Assembly (NCBI RefSeq): GCF_016900355.1
Contig: NZ_JACJKA010000016.1
Span: 1 to 64,000 of the forward strand
Length of the DNA: 64,000 bases
Direction of reading: 5' to 3'
From: Bacteroides mediterraneensis
GTDB taxonomy: Bacteria > Bacteroidota > Bacteroidia > Bacteroidales > Bacteroidaceae
The position numbers and the translations under genes are program-made. The notes under the pieces were generated by a model. The model was not told the DNA's origin. It ran no database searches and saw only the letters and a program-made list of their open reading frames with translations. Shown here piece after piece: positions 41,630 to 51,316 of the stretch; within the stretch, counting starts at the first letter, position 1; the number at the start of each line of letters is the position of its first letter.

Positions 41630-43141
41630 ATGGAGATAAAAGAGGAACTATCTTTAGAAGATATAGATAAACTTCTTCTTCAAGAAGAGGAGTTAAATCT
41701 AACATCAGATATAAAGCAACAAATAAGTGAATCTTATGAGTTTCTTAAAGAATTTTCAAAGGAAAAGGTAATATACGGTATCAATACCGGTTTCGGGCCT
41801 ATGGCTCAATGGAAGATTGAAGAAAAAGATCTGGAAAAATTACAATACAATATAATTCGTAGTCATTCAACGGGAGCAGGAAATCCGCTTCCCTCTATTT
41901 ATGTAAGAGCCGCTCTTTTATCAAGGATTATGACTTTCATCAAAGGTCATTCTGGGGTGCATACCAATAGTGTTGAATTATTAATACAGTTCTTCAACAA
42001 TAAAATATATCCAATTATACCTGAGCATGGGAGTGTTGGAGCAAGTGGAGATCTGGTACAGTTAGCTCATTTGGCTTTAGCATTAATTGGAGAAGGAGAA
42101 GTTTCTTATTTAGGGGAAATAATGAAATCATCTGTTGTACTAGAACAGCTAGACCTTAAACCTTTGAAAATGTATATTCGAGAAGGGCTTGCTTTGACTA
42201 ATGGAACAGCAGTTATGACAGGTATAGGTTTGGTTAATCTACTATTAGCAAAGAAACTTATACACTGGTCTTTAATGGCCTCAGTCATGATGAATGAGAT
42301 AGCATCTTCTTATGATGATTTTATGTCAGAAGTCCTTAATGGACTGAAGTTGCATAAAGGGCAAAAAAGAGTGGCTGAACAAATGAGAAAGATATCCTCT
42401 GGTAGTAAAAGACTACGAAATAGAACAGAAGAACTTTACCATCCACAGGATAAAAATGTATTTCAACATAAGGTACAGCCTTATTATTCATTAAGATGCA
42501 TACCGCAAATATTAGGGCCAATCTATGATGAATGGGAAAATGCAAAAACAGTTTTAATTGATGAATTAAATTCTGTAGATGACAATCCTATCGTTGATAA
42601 AGATCATAACACCGTCTTGCACGGAGGAAATTTCCATGGAGATTATGTTTCTTTTGAAATGGATAAGCTAAAGATTTCTATTACTAAATTAACCATGTTG
42701 ACCGAAAGACAGATGAATTACCTATTCCATGATAGAATTAATGGAATATTGCCACCATTCGTTAATTTAGGAAAGTTAGGACTTAATTATGGTCTCCAGG
42801 CTTCACAATTCACGGCAACATCTACTACAGCTGAGTGTCAAACATTATCGAATCCAATGTATATACATTCTATACCAAATAACAATGACAATCAGGATAT
42901 AGTATCAATGGGAACTAACTCAGCACTAATATGTGCTCATGTAATTGAAAACTCATTTCAGGTCATGGCAATTCATATGATGGCTTTAGTTCAGGCTGTA
43001 GATTGCTTACAAATAGCAGAAGACTTAGCACCTGAAACGAGGAGTTTATATAATCAAATAAGGAATATAGTTCCGTCATTTGCAGAAGATACACCAAAAT
43101 ATGAAGAGATAAGAAAGCTCGTTACTTTCTTGAAACAATAA
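41630..43141 (+). CDS. Aromatic amino-acid ammonia-lyase (HAL/TAL type)
   Basis: 503 residues. It removes ammonia from an aromatic amino acid, probably tyrosine to give 4-coumarate, the likely aryl starter. Ala138-Ser139-Gly140 (VGASGDLVQ) forms the MIO cofactor. YGINTGFGP carries the catalytic Tyr, and NPLP and the TSTTAECQTLSNP region are typical. Sequence alone does not separate histidine from tyrosine lyases here: the selectivity region reads RSHSTG. The context of KS, ACP and CoA-ligase-like genes argues for the biosynthetic role, as in aryl polyene and flexirubin clusters. Confidence 0.88.
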   Translation: MEIKEELSLEDIDKLLLQEEELNLTSDIKQQISESYEFLKEFSKEKVIYGINTGFGPMAQWKIEEKDLEKLQYNIIRSHSTGAGNPLPSIYVRAALLSRIMTFIKGHSGVHTNSVELLIQFFNNKIYPIIPEHGSVGASGDLVQLAHLALALIGEGEVSYLGEIMKSSVVLEQLDLKPLKMYIREGLALTNGTAVMTGIGLVNLLLAKKLIHWSLMASVMMNEIASSYDDFMSEVLNGLKLHKGQKRVAEQMRKISSGSKRLRNRTEELYHPQDKNVFQHKVQPYYSLRCIPQILGPIYDEWENAKTVLIDELNSVDDNPIVDKDHNTVLHGGNFHGDYVSFEMDKLKISITKLTMLTERQMNYLFHDRINGILPPFVNLGKLGLNYGLQASQFTATSTTAECQTLSNPMYIHSIPNNNDNQDIVSMGTNSALICAHVIENSFQVMAIHMMALVQAVDCLQIAEDLAPETRSLYNQIRNIVPSFAEDTPKYEEIRKLVTFLKQ

Positions 43142-43158
43142 ACTAAAAGGGATTTAGT

Positions 43159-43902
43159 ATGTCATACAACACTAACAAATATGCACTTGTAACAGGCGGC
43201 AGTAGAGGTATAGGAAGAGCTGTCGCTATAAGACTTGCGCAAAGCGGATACAATATTGTAATAAATTATGTATCAAATAGAGAACAAGCGGAAGAAACTC
43301 AAAAAATAATCAAGGAATTAGGAGTAGAAACTGAAATCCTGCAGTTTGACGTTTCTAAAAAGAGTGAAGTAATTGCAGCTATTGAGAAGTGGAAAAGCAG
43401 TCATGAGAATGACTATATATCAGTATTGGTGAATAATGCCGGGATAAGAAAAGACAATCTTCTCATATGGATGCCTGAAGAAGACTGGTCTCAGGTGCTT
43501 AATATAAGTTTAAATGGATTCTATAATGTTACACATGCATTATTACAGAATATGCTTGTGAAGAAATGGGGAAGGATAATAAATATCGTATCCTTATCTG
43601 GAATAAAAGGAATGCCAGGTCAAGTAAACTACTCAGCTGCAAAAGGAGGTGTAATAGCAGCAACCAAGGCACTTGCACAAGAAGTTGCAAAGAAAAAAGT
43701 CACAGTGAATGCTGTAGCACCAGGATTTATAGAAACTGATATGACAAGTGATTTGAACCAATCAGAATTGAAGGCGCATATACCAGTAGGAAGATTTGGC
43801 AAGCCGGAAGAGGTCGCAGAGCTTGTAAATTTCTTGGCTTCAGATTCAGCAGCTTACATCACTGGAGAGGTTATATCTATTAATGGAGGTATTTATACTT
43901 AA
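43159..43902 (+). CDS. 3-ketoacyl-ACP reductase (FabG-like)
   Basis: 247 residues, short-chain dehydrogenase. TGGSRGIGR (12-20) binds NADPH, NNAG is at 92-95, and the catalytic triad is Ser145-Tyr158-Lys162. It reduces the keto group after each elongation, the step before dehydration to give a polyene. It lies 17 nt after the ammonia-lyase and 6 nt before the first ketosynthase. Confidence 0.92.
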   Translation: MSYNTNKYALVTGGSRGIGRAVAIRLAQSGYNIVINYVSNREQAEETQKIIKELGVETEILQFDVSKKSEVIAAIEKWKSSHENDYISVLVNNAGIRKDNLLIWMPEEDWSQVLNISLNGFYNVTHALLQNMLVKKWGRIINIVSLSGIKGMPGQVNYSAAKGGVIAATKALAQEVAKKKVTVNAVAPGFIETDMTSDLNQSELKAHIPVGRFGKPEEVAELVNFLASDSAAYITGEVISINGGIYT

Positions 43903-43908
43903 GAATAT

Positions 43909-45132
43909 ATGAATAGAAGAGTTGTAATAACAGGTATGGGAATCTATTCCTGTATCGGCCAAAATAAAGAAGAGGTACTTAAATCATTGTTTGAAGGAAA
44001 GTCAGGTATAGGTTTGGATCCCAAAAGAAAAGAAATGGGATATCGCTCTTCTCTGACTGGAATTTTAAAGACACCGAACCTAAAGAACCTATTGGATAGA
44101 AGACAAAGGTTATGCTTGCCAGAACAAGGACAATATGCATTTGTAGCAACAAAAGAAGCCTTGGAACAAGCTGGTATAGACCAGGACTATCTGAAAAACA
44201 ATGAAGTAGGAATACTGTTTGGTAACGACAGTTGTGCAGAACCTGTAATAAAAGGTGCTGATATTATAAGGGAGCAGAAAAGTACGGTCATGGTTGGTTC
44301 AGGGAACATATTTCAAACCATGAACTCAACAATAACCATGAATCTGTCCACAATTTTCAATCTGAAAGGAATAAACTTTACAGTGTCCGGAGCTTGTGCA
44401 AGTGGTTCTCATGCTATAGGTTTAGGTTATTTACTTATAAAACAAGGGTTACAGGATTGTATAATATGTGGTGGAGCCGAAGAAGTAAATGTTTTCTCTG
44501 TTGGGAACTTTGATGCGTTAAGCGCATTTTCCATCAGAGAAGATGAGCCAACAAAAGCATCCCGACCTTTTGATAAGAACAGAGATGGTTTAGTACCAAG
44601 TGGTGGCGCAGCCTGTGTAATTATTGAAAGTTATGAATCGGCAATCAAGAGAGGAGCAACCATATTAGCAGAGATAATAGGTTATGGATTCTCTTCAAAC
44701 GGTGATCACATATCCGTACCTAATGTAGATGGGCCAACACGTTCTTTAAGAAGAGCTATTCAAGATGCCGGAATAAACATCAATGATATTAAGTATATAA
44801 ATGCTCATGCGACATCAACACCTATAGGTGATTTCAATGAAGCAAAAGCGATTAATGAGGTTTTTGGTGATCACAAACCTTTTGTTGCTTCAACAAAGTG
44901 CTTCACTGGTCATGAGATGTGGATGGCCGGAGCCAGTGAAATTGTTTATTCAACATTAATGATGCAAAACGATTTCATAGCAATGAACCTAAATTTTGAA
45001 GAACCTGATGAAGCATCTGCTCTATTGAATATACCTTCACAAAGAATTGACATGCCTTTTGATACTTATCTGAGCAATTCGTTTGGATTCGGAGGTACAA
45101 ATTCATCATTAATAGTAACTAAATTAAAATAA
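43909..45132 (+). CDS. Ketosynthase 1 (FabF-like)
   Basis: 407 residues. It catalyses decarboxylative condensation with malonyl-ACP. The complete triad is present: Cys163 (SGACASG), His300 (NAHATST) and His335 (FTGHEMW). NAHATST instead of NAHGTST, and GHEMWMAGA instead of the usual GHTLGAAGA, suggest a specialised substrate, perhaps starter or chain-length specificity. Followed directly by an ACP gene. Confidence 0.9.
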   Translation: MNRRVVITGMGIYSCIGQNKEEVLKSLFEGKSGIGLDPKRKEMGYRSSLTGILKTPNLKNLLDRRQRLCLPEQGQYAFVATKEALEQAGIDQDYLKNNEVGILFGNDSCAEPVIKGADIIREQKSTVMVGSGNIFQTMNSTITMNLSTIFNLKGINFTVSGACASGSHAIGLGYLLIKQGLQDCIICGGAEEVNVFSVGNFDALSAFSIREDEPTKASRPFDKNRDGLVPSGGAACVIIESYESAIKRGATILAEIIGYGFSSNGDHISVPNVDGPTRSLRRAIQDAGININDIKYINAHATSTPIGDFNEAKAINEVFGDHKPFVASTKCFTGHEMWMAGASEIVYSTLMMQNDFIAMNLNFEEPDEASALLNIPSQRIDMPFDTYLSNSFGFGGTNSSLIVTKLK

Positions 45133-45138
45133 ACAGAT

Positions 45139-45384
45139 ATGACAAAAGAAGAAATTATTGAAAAAGCTCGCACAATCCTTGCTGAAGAGTTTGAAATAGA
45201 TGTTGATACAATAACACCAGATGCAACTTTAAAGGACACATTAGGATTGGACAGTCTAGATCTTGTAGATGTGGTAGTTTTGGCTCAGCAGAACTTTGGA
45301 GTTACATTGACTGGTCCTGACTTCGTGGATGTGAAAACTTTCTCAGATTTTTATGAATTATTGGAAAAGAAAATAAATGCATAA
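45139..45384 (+). CDS. Acyl carrier protein 1
   Basis: 81 residues. LGLDSLDLVDVV contains the phosphopantetheine-carrying Ser39. It holds the growing chain. Its stop overlaps the start of the acyltransferase gene (8 nt), indicating coupling. Confidence 0.93.
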   Translation: MTKEEIIEKARTILAEEFEIDVDTITPDATLKDTLGLDSLDLVDVVVLAQQNFGVTLTGPDFVDVKTFSDFYELLEKKINA

Positions 45385-46261
45385 ATCAGTGAAACGTAAA
45401 TGGAGTGGAAAATCAAGAGGAGGGAAATTAGGCTATCTGTTTTTTATTTACACAATAAAATTACTAGGAATCAAGATAGCCTATTGTTTCTTGGCCCTTG
45501 TCGTTATCCATTTTATTCCTTTTGCACCAAAAGCCACAAATGCAATATGGCTATATAACAGGAAAAGACTTCATTACGGGACACTTAAATCAATCTTGAA
45601 ACTGTACCAGCATTATTATGTATTTGGTCAGACATTAATTGACAAATTAGCGATAAAGAGCGGCCTATCAAGTAAATATCATTTTGAATTTGACAATTAT
45701 CAAAGATTTATTGATATAATAGATAACAGTAAAGGTGTTATCTTGATAGGTGCACATGTCGGATGCTGGGAAGCAGGTGCAGCATTTTTCGGTAACTATG
45801 GGAAAAAAATCAATATTGTAATGTTCGATACAGAACATCGCGGTATTAAGGAAGCAATAGAGGATGCGTCAGAAAAGCAGAATTTTAAGATAATACCAGT
45901 AAATGAAGATACATTGGGTGCCATGATAAATATAAAAATGGCACTTAACAATGGCGAATACGTATGTTTTAATGGAGATAGGTATTTGGATGAAAATTCA
46001 TCTATTGGTTTAGAATTCCTGGGTGGACAAGCCAGATTTCCCATAGGTCCGTTTAAGATTGCCAATAAATGTAGGGTTCCAGTTGTGTTCTATTATTCAA
46101 TGCGAGAAAAGGGCTGTACTTACAGATTTATCTTTGAAGAAGCAGACATAACTAAGGACACAACAACAGAGAATTTAATAAATCAATATATCAGGTCTTT
46201 AGAAAAAATAGTTAGAAAGTATCCACAACAGTGGTTTAATTTCTATAGATTCTGGAATTAA
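45377..46261 (+). CDS. LpxL/HtrB-type lysophospholipid acyltransferase
   Basis: 294 residues. An N-terminal membrane helix (about 25-48) is followed by the HX4E motif His127-Glu132 (GAHVGCWEAG) of the lipid A acyltransferase family (PF03279), then FNGDRYLDE and ARFPIGPFKIA. It probably transfers the polyene acyl chain, or a fatty acid, from ACP to a membrane lipid head group at the inner membrane. Confidence 0.88.
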   Translation: MHKSVKRKWSGKSRGGKLGYLFFIYTIKLLGIKIAYCFLALVVIHFIPFAPKATNAIWLYNRKRLHYGTLKSILKLYQHYYVFGQTLIDKLAIKSGLSSKYHFEFDNYQRFIDIIDNSKGVILIGAHVGCWEAGAAFFGNYGKKINIVMFDTEHRGIKEAIEDASEKQNFKIIPVNEDTLGAMINIKMALNNGEYVCFNGDRYLDENSSIGLEFLGGQARFPIGPFKIANKCRVPVVFYYSMREKGCTYRFIFEEADITKDTTTENLINQYIRSLEKIVRKYPQQWFNFYRFWN

Positions 46262-46271
46262 ATTGTTGAAA

Positions 46272-47378
46272 ATGAAACTTACACCCCAATTAGAGAAAAT
46301 ATATTCCCATGAGAGACTTACGGCAATAGAAGCTCAAAGAAGAGCGCAAGAAATTGCCTTTGGTCCAATAGTCTTTCAAGTATCAAGACTTATGGTAAAA
46401 TTTGGGATTCTAGAACTATTGTCAAATAATAGAGAAGGTTTAACCCAGGAACAGATAGCAGAAAAAACAAGACTAAGTTTATACGCTGCACAAGTTTTAC
46501 TGGAAGCGTCCTTGTCTATAGGGACAGTTTTGATAAAAGAAGATAAGTATCAACTGTCTAAAACAGGTTGGTTCCTTTTAAATGACAATATGGCAAAGGT
46601 GAATATGAACTTCAACCATGATGTTAACTATAAAGGTCTATTTAATCTGGAAGAAGCCCTCTTGGAAGGCAAACCATCCGGATTGAAATCTTTTGGGGAG
46701 TGGCCAACCATATACGAAGCCTTATCAAGTTTACCTGAGCATGTGCAAAAAAGCTGGTTCGGCTTTGATCATTTCTATTCTGATGAATCATTTGAAGCTG
46801 CTCTGAAAATTATATTTGATGGTACAAAGAAAGTAAACAGGTTATTAGATGTAGGTGGGAATACAGGAAGATGGGCAACAAAATGTGTTCAATATAATCC
46901 ATCTGTTGAAGTAACCATTATGGATTTGCCACAACAGCTTGCAATGATGCGTGAACAGACAAAGAATATAGACGGTGCAGACAGAATACATGCATATCCA
47001 TGTAATTTGTTAGATAAGTCTGTCAAGTTTCCTTCTCCTGCATTTGATGTAATCTGGATGAGCCAGTTCTTGGACTGTTTTTCGGAAGAAGAAGTGACTA
47101 GTATATGTAAAAGAGCTGCTGAATCGATGGATGAAAATTCAAGATTATATATTATGGAAACTTTCTGGGACAGACAGAAGTTTGAAACAGCAGCTTATTG
47201 TCTTACATTAACAAGCATATATTTTACAGCTCTAGCAAACGGAAACAGTAAAATGTATCATTCATCTGATATGGAAAGATGTGTCAACAATGCCGGTCTT
47301 GAAATTGAAGAGATTGTTGACGGATTGGGATTAGGACATTCAATAATGATCTGTAAGAAAAAAAATGGAAATAATTGA
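46272..47378 (+). CDS. SAM-dependent O-methyltransferase
   Basis: 368 residues from the ATG at 46272 (an in-frame TTG is 9 nt upstream). The N-terminal dimerisation/winged-helix part (LELLSNNREGLTQEQIAEKT) and Rossmann motif LLDVGGNTGRW (about 195-205) fit the small-molecule O-methyltransferase family. It may methylate the aryl hydroxyl. It overlaps the dehydratase gene by 14 nt. Confidence 0.85.
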   Translation: MKLTPQLEKIYSHERLTAIEAQRRAQEIAFGPIVFQVSRLMVKFGILELLSNNREGLTQEQIAEKTRLSLYAAQVLLEASLSIGTVLIKEDKYQLSKTGWFLLNDNMAKVNMNFNHDVNYKGLFNLEEALLEGKPSGLKSFGEWPTIYEALSSLPEHVQKSWFGFDHFYSDESFEAALKIIFDGTKKVNRLLDVGGNTGRWATKCVQYNPSVEVTIMDLPQQLAMMREQTKNIDGADRIHAYPCNLLDKSVKFPSPAFDVIWMSQFLDCFSEEEVTSICKRAAESMDENSRLYIMETFWDRQKFETAAYCLTLTSIYFTALANGNSKMYHSSDMERCVNNAGLEIEEIVDGLGLGHSIMICKKKNGNN

Positions 47379-47769
47379 TTTGATACCACAAAGAGAACCG
47401 ATAGTTATGGTAGACAAATTTGTCGGTATAACAAACGGTATCTCGGAAACTCAGTTGACAATCAAAAATGACAATATATTTGTGGAAAATGATTGTTTTA
47501 CTGAATTTGGTCTTATTGAACACATAGCGCAATCAGCTGCAGCAAGAGTAGGATATATTTGCAGAAAAGAAAACAAGCCAATATCGATAGGTTATATAGG
47601 AGCTATTTCCAATATGGAAATAGTATTTCTACCGAAAATAAATGACATGTTAGAAACTAGAATTGAAATTCTTCAAGAAGTTTTTAATATTACTCTTATC
47701 AAGGCTGAATCTTTTACTGATGGCCGTTTAGCAGCAAGTTGTCAAATGAAAATTTTCTTGAATTCATGA
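47365..47769 (+). CDS. FabZ-like hotdog dehydratase 1
   Basis: 134 residues: DLIPQREPIVMVDKFVGITN, then FTEFGLIEHIAQSAAARVGY. The His of the usual 'HFP-P-PG' motif is missing from its normal place, but the EH in the central helix is kept, as in the ApeP/ApeI-like dehydratases of aryl polyene clusters. It probably forms half of a heterodimeric dehydratase with the 117-residue hotdog protein at 53411, which keeps the HFP motif. Confidence 0.78.
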   Translation: MEIIDLIPQREPIVMVDKFVGITNGISETQLTIKNDNIFVENDCFTEFGLIEHIAQSAAARVGYICRKENKPISIGYIGAISNMEIVFLPKINDMLETRIEILQEVFNITLIKAESFTDGRLAASCQMKIFLNS

Positions 47770-48209
47770 AGAAGAGGAAATATGATTCCACACCGTCCCT
47801 AGTGGGTGTAACAAAAGCCAAAGTTCGGTTCAGTGAGGTTGATTCAATGAAAATAGTTTGGCATGGTTCGTATGTAAAATATTTTGAGGATGGAAGAGAA
47901 GCATTTGGCCGAGAATATCCAGGCATAGGGTATTTGGATATATATGCCAGCGGATATATGACTCCAATAGTGGATTTACAGATACAGTACTTAAACCCGC
48001 TTACAATAGATGATGACATCATAATAGAAACGAAGTATATTCAGACACCTGCAGCTAAGATCTGTTTTGAATACCTGATAAGAAAGTCTGATAGCAATAT
48101 CATTGTTGCAAGAGGCAGTTCCGTTCAGGTTTTCATAGATAACAATGGAGAAATGTGCTTGAACAATCCTCCGTTTTACGAGAAATGGAAAGAAAAATGG
48201 ATAAAGTAA
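47766..48209 (+). CDS. 4HBT-type acyl thioesterase
   Basis: 147 residues from the ATG at 47766, which overlaps the dehydratase stop (ATGA). FSEVDSMKIVWHGSYVKYFE is the hotdog thioesterase signature (Asp near SEVDSM). It may proofread or release acyl chains from ACP. A homologous thioesterase occurs in aryl polyene clusters. Confidence 0.87.
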   Translation: MKKRKYDSTPSLVGVTKAKVRFSEVDSMKIVWHGSYVKYFEDGREAFGREYPGIGYLDIYASGYMTPIVDLQIQYLNPLTIDDDIIIETKYIQTPAAKICFEYLIRKSDSNIIVARGSSVQVFIDNNGEMCLNNPPFYEKWKEKWIK

Positions 48210-49870
48210 AACAAGTATATATAGGACATGACAGTTTGATAACATCTTTAGGAGAAAAGATGCAAACCTTCTATGCATTAGAGCAAAAGGAGTGTGGACT
48301 CAGCTATAATGAAAAATATGGAATGATAGTAGGGACTATAAACAGGGCCTTACCTTTAGCATATCAACAAGAGGGATGCACATTCTTTGAATCGCTAGTG
48401 ATAAATAATACATTAGCAATTATCAATGAATCTCAGTTAGACGTAAAAGACCAAAGGCTTTTAGTCATTTTATCTACGACAAAAGGTAATATCAATAAAT
48501 TAGAAGAAAATGTCAGTCCAGTCCCAGAAGATGCATTTTTAGGTACAACTGCATTGAAGCTACAAGCATATTTAGGACTTTCAAATTTGCCATTGATTGT
48601 TTCCAATGCTTGTATTTCTGGAGTGTCAGCCCTAATCATAGCCAGAGAAATAATACTACAAGGTATATATGACAATATTATCGTAGTCGGCTGTGATACG
48701 CTAAGTCCATTTATAACAGAGGGATTTGCTTCATTTAAGTCTATTAGTTCAAAACCTTGTAGACCATATGATAAGAATCGTGATGGGCTATGTCTGGGAG
48801 AAGCATGTGGGGCTATACTCTTAACATCAGATAAAAGTCAAGCCAGGCGCCCATATTTGTATCTTAACGGCGGTGCAATAACCAATGATGCAAATCATAT
48901 ATCTGGTCCGTCAAGAACCGGTGACGGATTGTATTTAGCTATTGAAAGGGCATTAAGCGAAGCCAACCTCGATAAAAATGATATAGGTTTTATAAACGCA
49001 CATGGCACTTCAACTGTATATAATGATGAAATGGAGAGTAAGGCTATTGCTTTGGCAGGACTTACTGATAAGCCTATAAATAGTTTTAAGTCATATATAG
49101 GCCATACTTTAGGTGCTTCAGGCGTGGTAGAAACCATACTGTGCATTCAAGAACTTCTAACAAAAAGAGTTTTTGCAACTTTAGGATTCGAGGAACTTGG
49201 AACTTCATGTACCATAAGCGTAAGTTCTAATGAACAGACGTTTACAAAAGAGGCATTTATAAAAACGGCTTCCGGATTTGGTGGATGCAATGCTGCCATT
49301 GCTGTTTCTTCTGAATGCTATAAAGGTATCCATCCAAACTATGATATTCATGTAAAAGAAGTATGTCATTACAGCTTGCCAGTTTCATGTGAAGCATTTC
49401 ATGATTTTATTAGGGCAGAATACAAGAAGTTAGGTGAGACCAACATGAAATTTTATAAGATGAGTGATTTATGTAAGGCTGCATATGTTTCTATGGCAAA
49501 TCTGTTGGAACAGTATTCATTGAATCAATATTCGTCAGAAGATATATCCATAGTTCTAGCAAACAGGTCTTCGTCTCTTGATGCGGATATAGAGCACCAG
49601 AAAGTCATCAATAAGCATTCAGAAGAAGGGGCTTCTCCTGCAATCTTTGTATATACCTTACCAAATGTTGTTAATGGAGAACTGTGTATTCGCCATAAGA
49701 TAAAAGGGAATAACACATTCTTTGTTGAAGATAAAGACAATGGAACCGCAGAAAAATATGCGAAGCTATTGATTGAAACAGGAAAGGCAAAGGCTGTCAT
49801 TTGTGGATGGTGTGAAAAGTTAAGTGAAAAGTATGAAGTAAATTTGAAATTATTAATTAGAGAAAAATAA
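48197..49870 (+). CDS. Ketosynthase 2 with C-terminal ketosynthase-like extension
   Basis: 557 residues, about 160 longer than a normal ketosynthase. The first 385 residues are FabF-like with Cys139 (SNACISG), His269 (NAHGTST) and His303 (SYIGHTL). The extension (from about 390; EVCHYSLPVSCEAFHDFIRA, then DLCKAAYVSMANLLEQ, AVICGWCEKL) looks like the N-terminal half of another ketosynthase-type fold without a catalytic Cys. It may be a built-in chain-length or partner domain. Start chosen at 48197 (MDKVKQ); 48185 is possible. Confidence 0.83.
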   Translation: MDKVKQVYIGHDSLITSLGEKMQTFYALEQKECGLSYNEKYGMIVGTINRALPLAYQQEGCTFFESLVINNTLAIINESQLDVKDQRLLVILSTTKGNINKLEENVSPVPEDAFLGTTALKLQAYLGLSNLPLIVSNACISGVSALIIAREIILQGIYDNIIVVGCDTLSPFITEGFASFKSISSKPCRPYDKNRDGLCLGEACGAILLTSDKSQARRPYLYLNGGAITNDANHISGPSRTGDGLYLAIERALSEANLDKNDIGFINAHGTSTVYNDEMESKAIALAGLTDKPINSFKSYIGHTLGASGVVETILCIQELLTKRVFATLGFEELGTSCTISVSSNEQTFTKEAFIKTASGFGGCNAAIAVSSECYKGIHPNYDIHVKEVCHYSLPVSCEAFHDFIRAEYKKLGETNMKFYKMSDLCKAAYVSMANLLEQYSLNQYSSEDISIVLANRSSSLDADIEHQKVINKHSEEGASPAIFVYTLPNVVNGELCIRHKIKGNNTFFVEDKDNGTAEKYAKLLIETGKAKAVICGWCEKLSEKYEVNLKLLIREK

Positions 49871-49876
49871 ATAATT

Positions 49877-50131
49877 ATGGAACAACTAGTAAAAGAACTC
49901 AAACAGCATTTGATTGAGGAATTAAATTTAGAAGAAATAACTGTTGAAGATATTGATACAGATGCACCATTATTTGGTGATGGATTAGGACTGGATTCAA
50001 TAGATGCATTGGAAGTAATACTCATACTTGAAAAGTATTATGGTGTTAAATTGTCCAATTCAGCAGAAGCCAAACCTATCTTTTACTCTGTACGAACACT
50101 TGCTGAATACATTGAGAAAAACAAGAAATAA
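49877..50131 (+). CDS. Acyl carrier protein 2
   Basis: 84 residues. GLGLDSIDALEVILILEKYY carries the phosphopantetheine Ser41. The second ACP may carry a different intermediate (aryl starter or finished chain) from ACP 1, as known for aryl polyene systems with two ACPs. Confidence 0.92.
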   Translation: MEQLVKELKQHLIEELNLEEITVEDIDTDAPLFGDGLGLDSIDALEVILILEKYYGVKLSNSAEAKPIFYSVRTLAEYIEKNKK

Positions 50132-50140
50132 AATATTATA

Positions 50141-51316
50141 ATGAGCATTGTAGTTAGCGGCTTAGGTATAGTTTCTTCACTAGGCATTGGAGTAGAAGAA
50201 AACTTATCACAATTATATTCAGGACAAAGTGGTATATCTCTTTGTCCTGAAATACTAATAACCAACAATAAATTACCTGTTGGTGAAATAAGATATTCAA
50301 ACGAACAACTAAAAGAAAAACTAGGTATATCAGCAAATAAAGTAATATCTAGAACAGCATTATTGGGAATGCTTGCCGTTAAAGAAGCCATTATAGACTC
50401 ACAAATAGATGTGACCAGTTATAAAATTGGTCTAATATCATCGACTTCTGTAGGTGGTATGGATCAAACAGAAATATTCTTTAAAGATTATATTAAAGAC
50501 AATACTAAAGGTGATTTAAGGCAAGTACTCATGCACGATTGTGCAGCTTCAACTAAAGCGATATGCAATTATTGTAACATTAATGGTTATTCAACGACTA
50601 TCAGTACAGCATGCTCTTCATCAGCCAATGCTATAATAAAAGGATATAACTTATTAAAGCATGGTGTATTGGATGCAGTTATTGTAGGAGGTTGCGATGC
50701 TTTAAGTGCATTTACTTTGAACGGTTTTAAATCCCTTATGATATTAGACAAAGAACTATGTAAGCCGTTTGATGAAAGAAGAGCCGGACTTAATCTTGGC
50801 GAAGGTGCTGGATACATTGTTCTTCAAAGAGAAGAAGACTGTAATAAAAAGTACTGCCGTCTTTCTGGATTTGCCAATACGAATGATGCATTCCATCAAA
50901 CGGCATCATCAGAAAATGGCGAAGGTGCTTATCTTGCTATGAATAAAGCACTATCGATGGCAGGTTTACACCCGGAATCGATAGATTATATAAATGCTCA
51001 TGGTACAGGTACACCGAATAACGACTTAACGGAATCAATAGCTATATCACGCATATTTAATCAGAAAATGCCTCTAATATGCTCCACAAAGTCTTATACA
51101 GGACATACATTAGCAGCATCGGGAGGTATAGAAGCTGTATTTTCCATATTATCAATTAAGGAAGGTTTTGTACCTGAATCACTTAATTTTGCTGTGCCAA
51201 TGCATAATGGAGTAATACCAAATACAAGCCTTCATAGACAAGAAATAAAAACTGTTCTCTCTAATTCTTTTGGATTTGGAGGTAATTGTTCAACTTTAAT
51301 ATTCTCTAAGCAATAA
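50141..51316 (+). CDS. Ketosynthase 3 (FabF-like)
   Basis: 391 residues. Cys158 (STACSSSAN), His287 (NAHGTGT) and His322 (SYTGHTLA) are all present, so it should be an active condensing enzyme. Its stop overlaps the start of the next gene by one base (TAATG), suggesting that the two products form a heterodimer, as for KS and chain-length factor pairs. Confidence 0.92.
   Translation: MSIVVSGLGIVSSLGIGVEENLSQLYSGQSGISLCPEILITNNKLPVGEIRYSNEQLKEKLGISANKVISRTALLGMLAVKEAIIDSQIDVTSYKIGLISSTSVGGMDQTEIFFKDYIKDNTKGDLRQVLMHDCAASTKAICNYCNINGYSTTISTACSSSANAIIKGYNLLKHGVLDAVIVGGCDALSAFTLNGFKSLMILDKELCKPFDERRAGLNLGEGAGYIVLQREEDCNKKYCRLSGFANTNDAFHQTASSENGEGAYLAMNKALSMAGLHPESIDYINAHGTGTPNNDLTESIAISRIFNQKMPLICSTKSYTGHTLAASGGIEAVFSILSIKEGFVPESLNFAVPMHNGVIPNTSLHRQEIKTVLSNSFGFGGNCSTLIFSKQ

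Noticed and set aside
41630-43141. Ammonia-lyase as a histidine-degradation enzyme
   Set aside because: There is no urocanase, imidazolonepropionase or formiminotransferase nearby. All neighbours are polyketide/lipid genes in the same operon.
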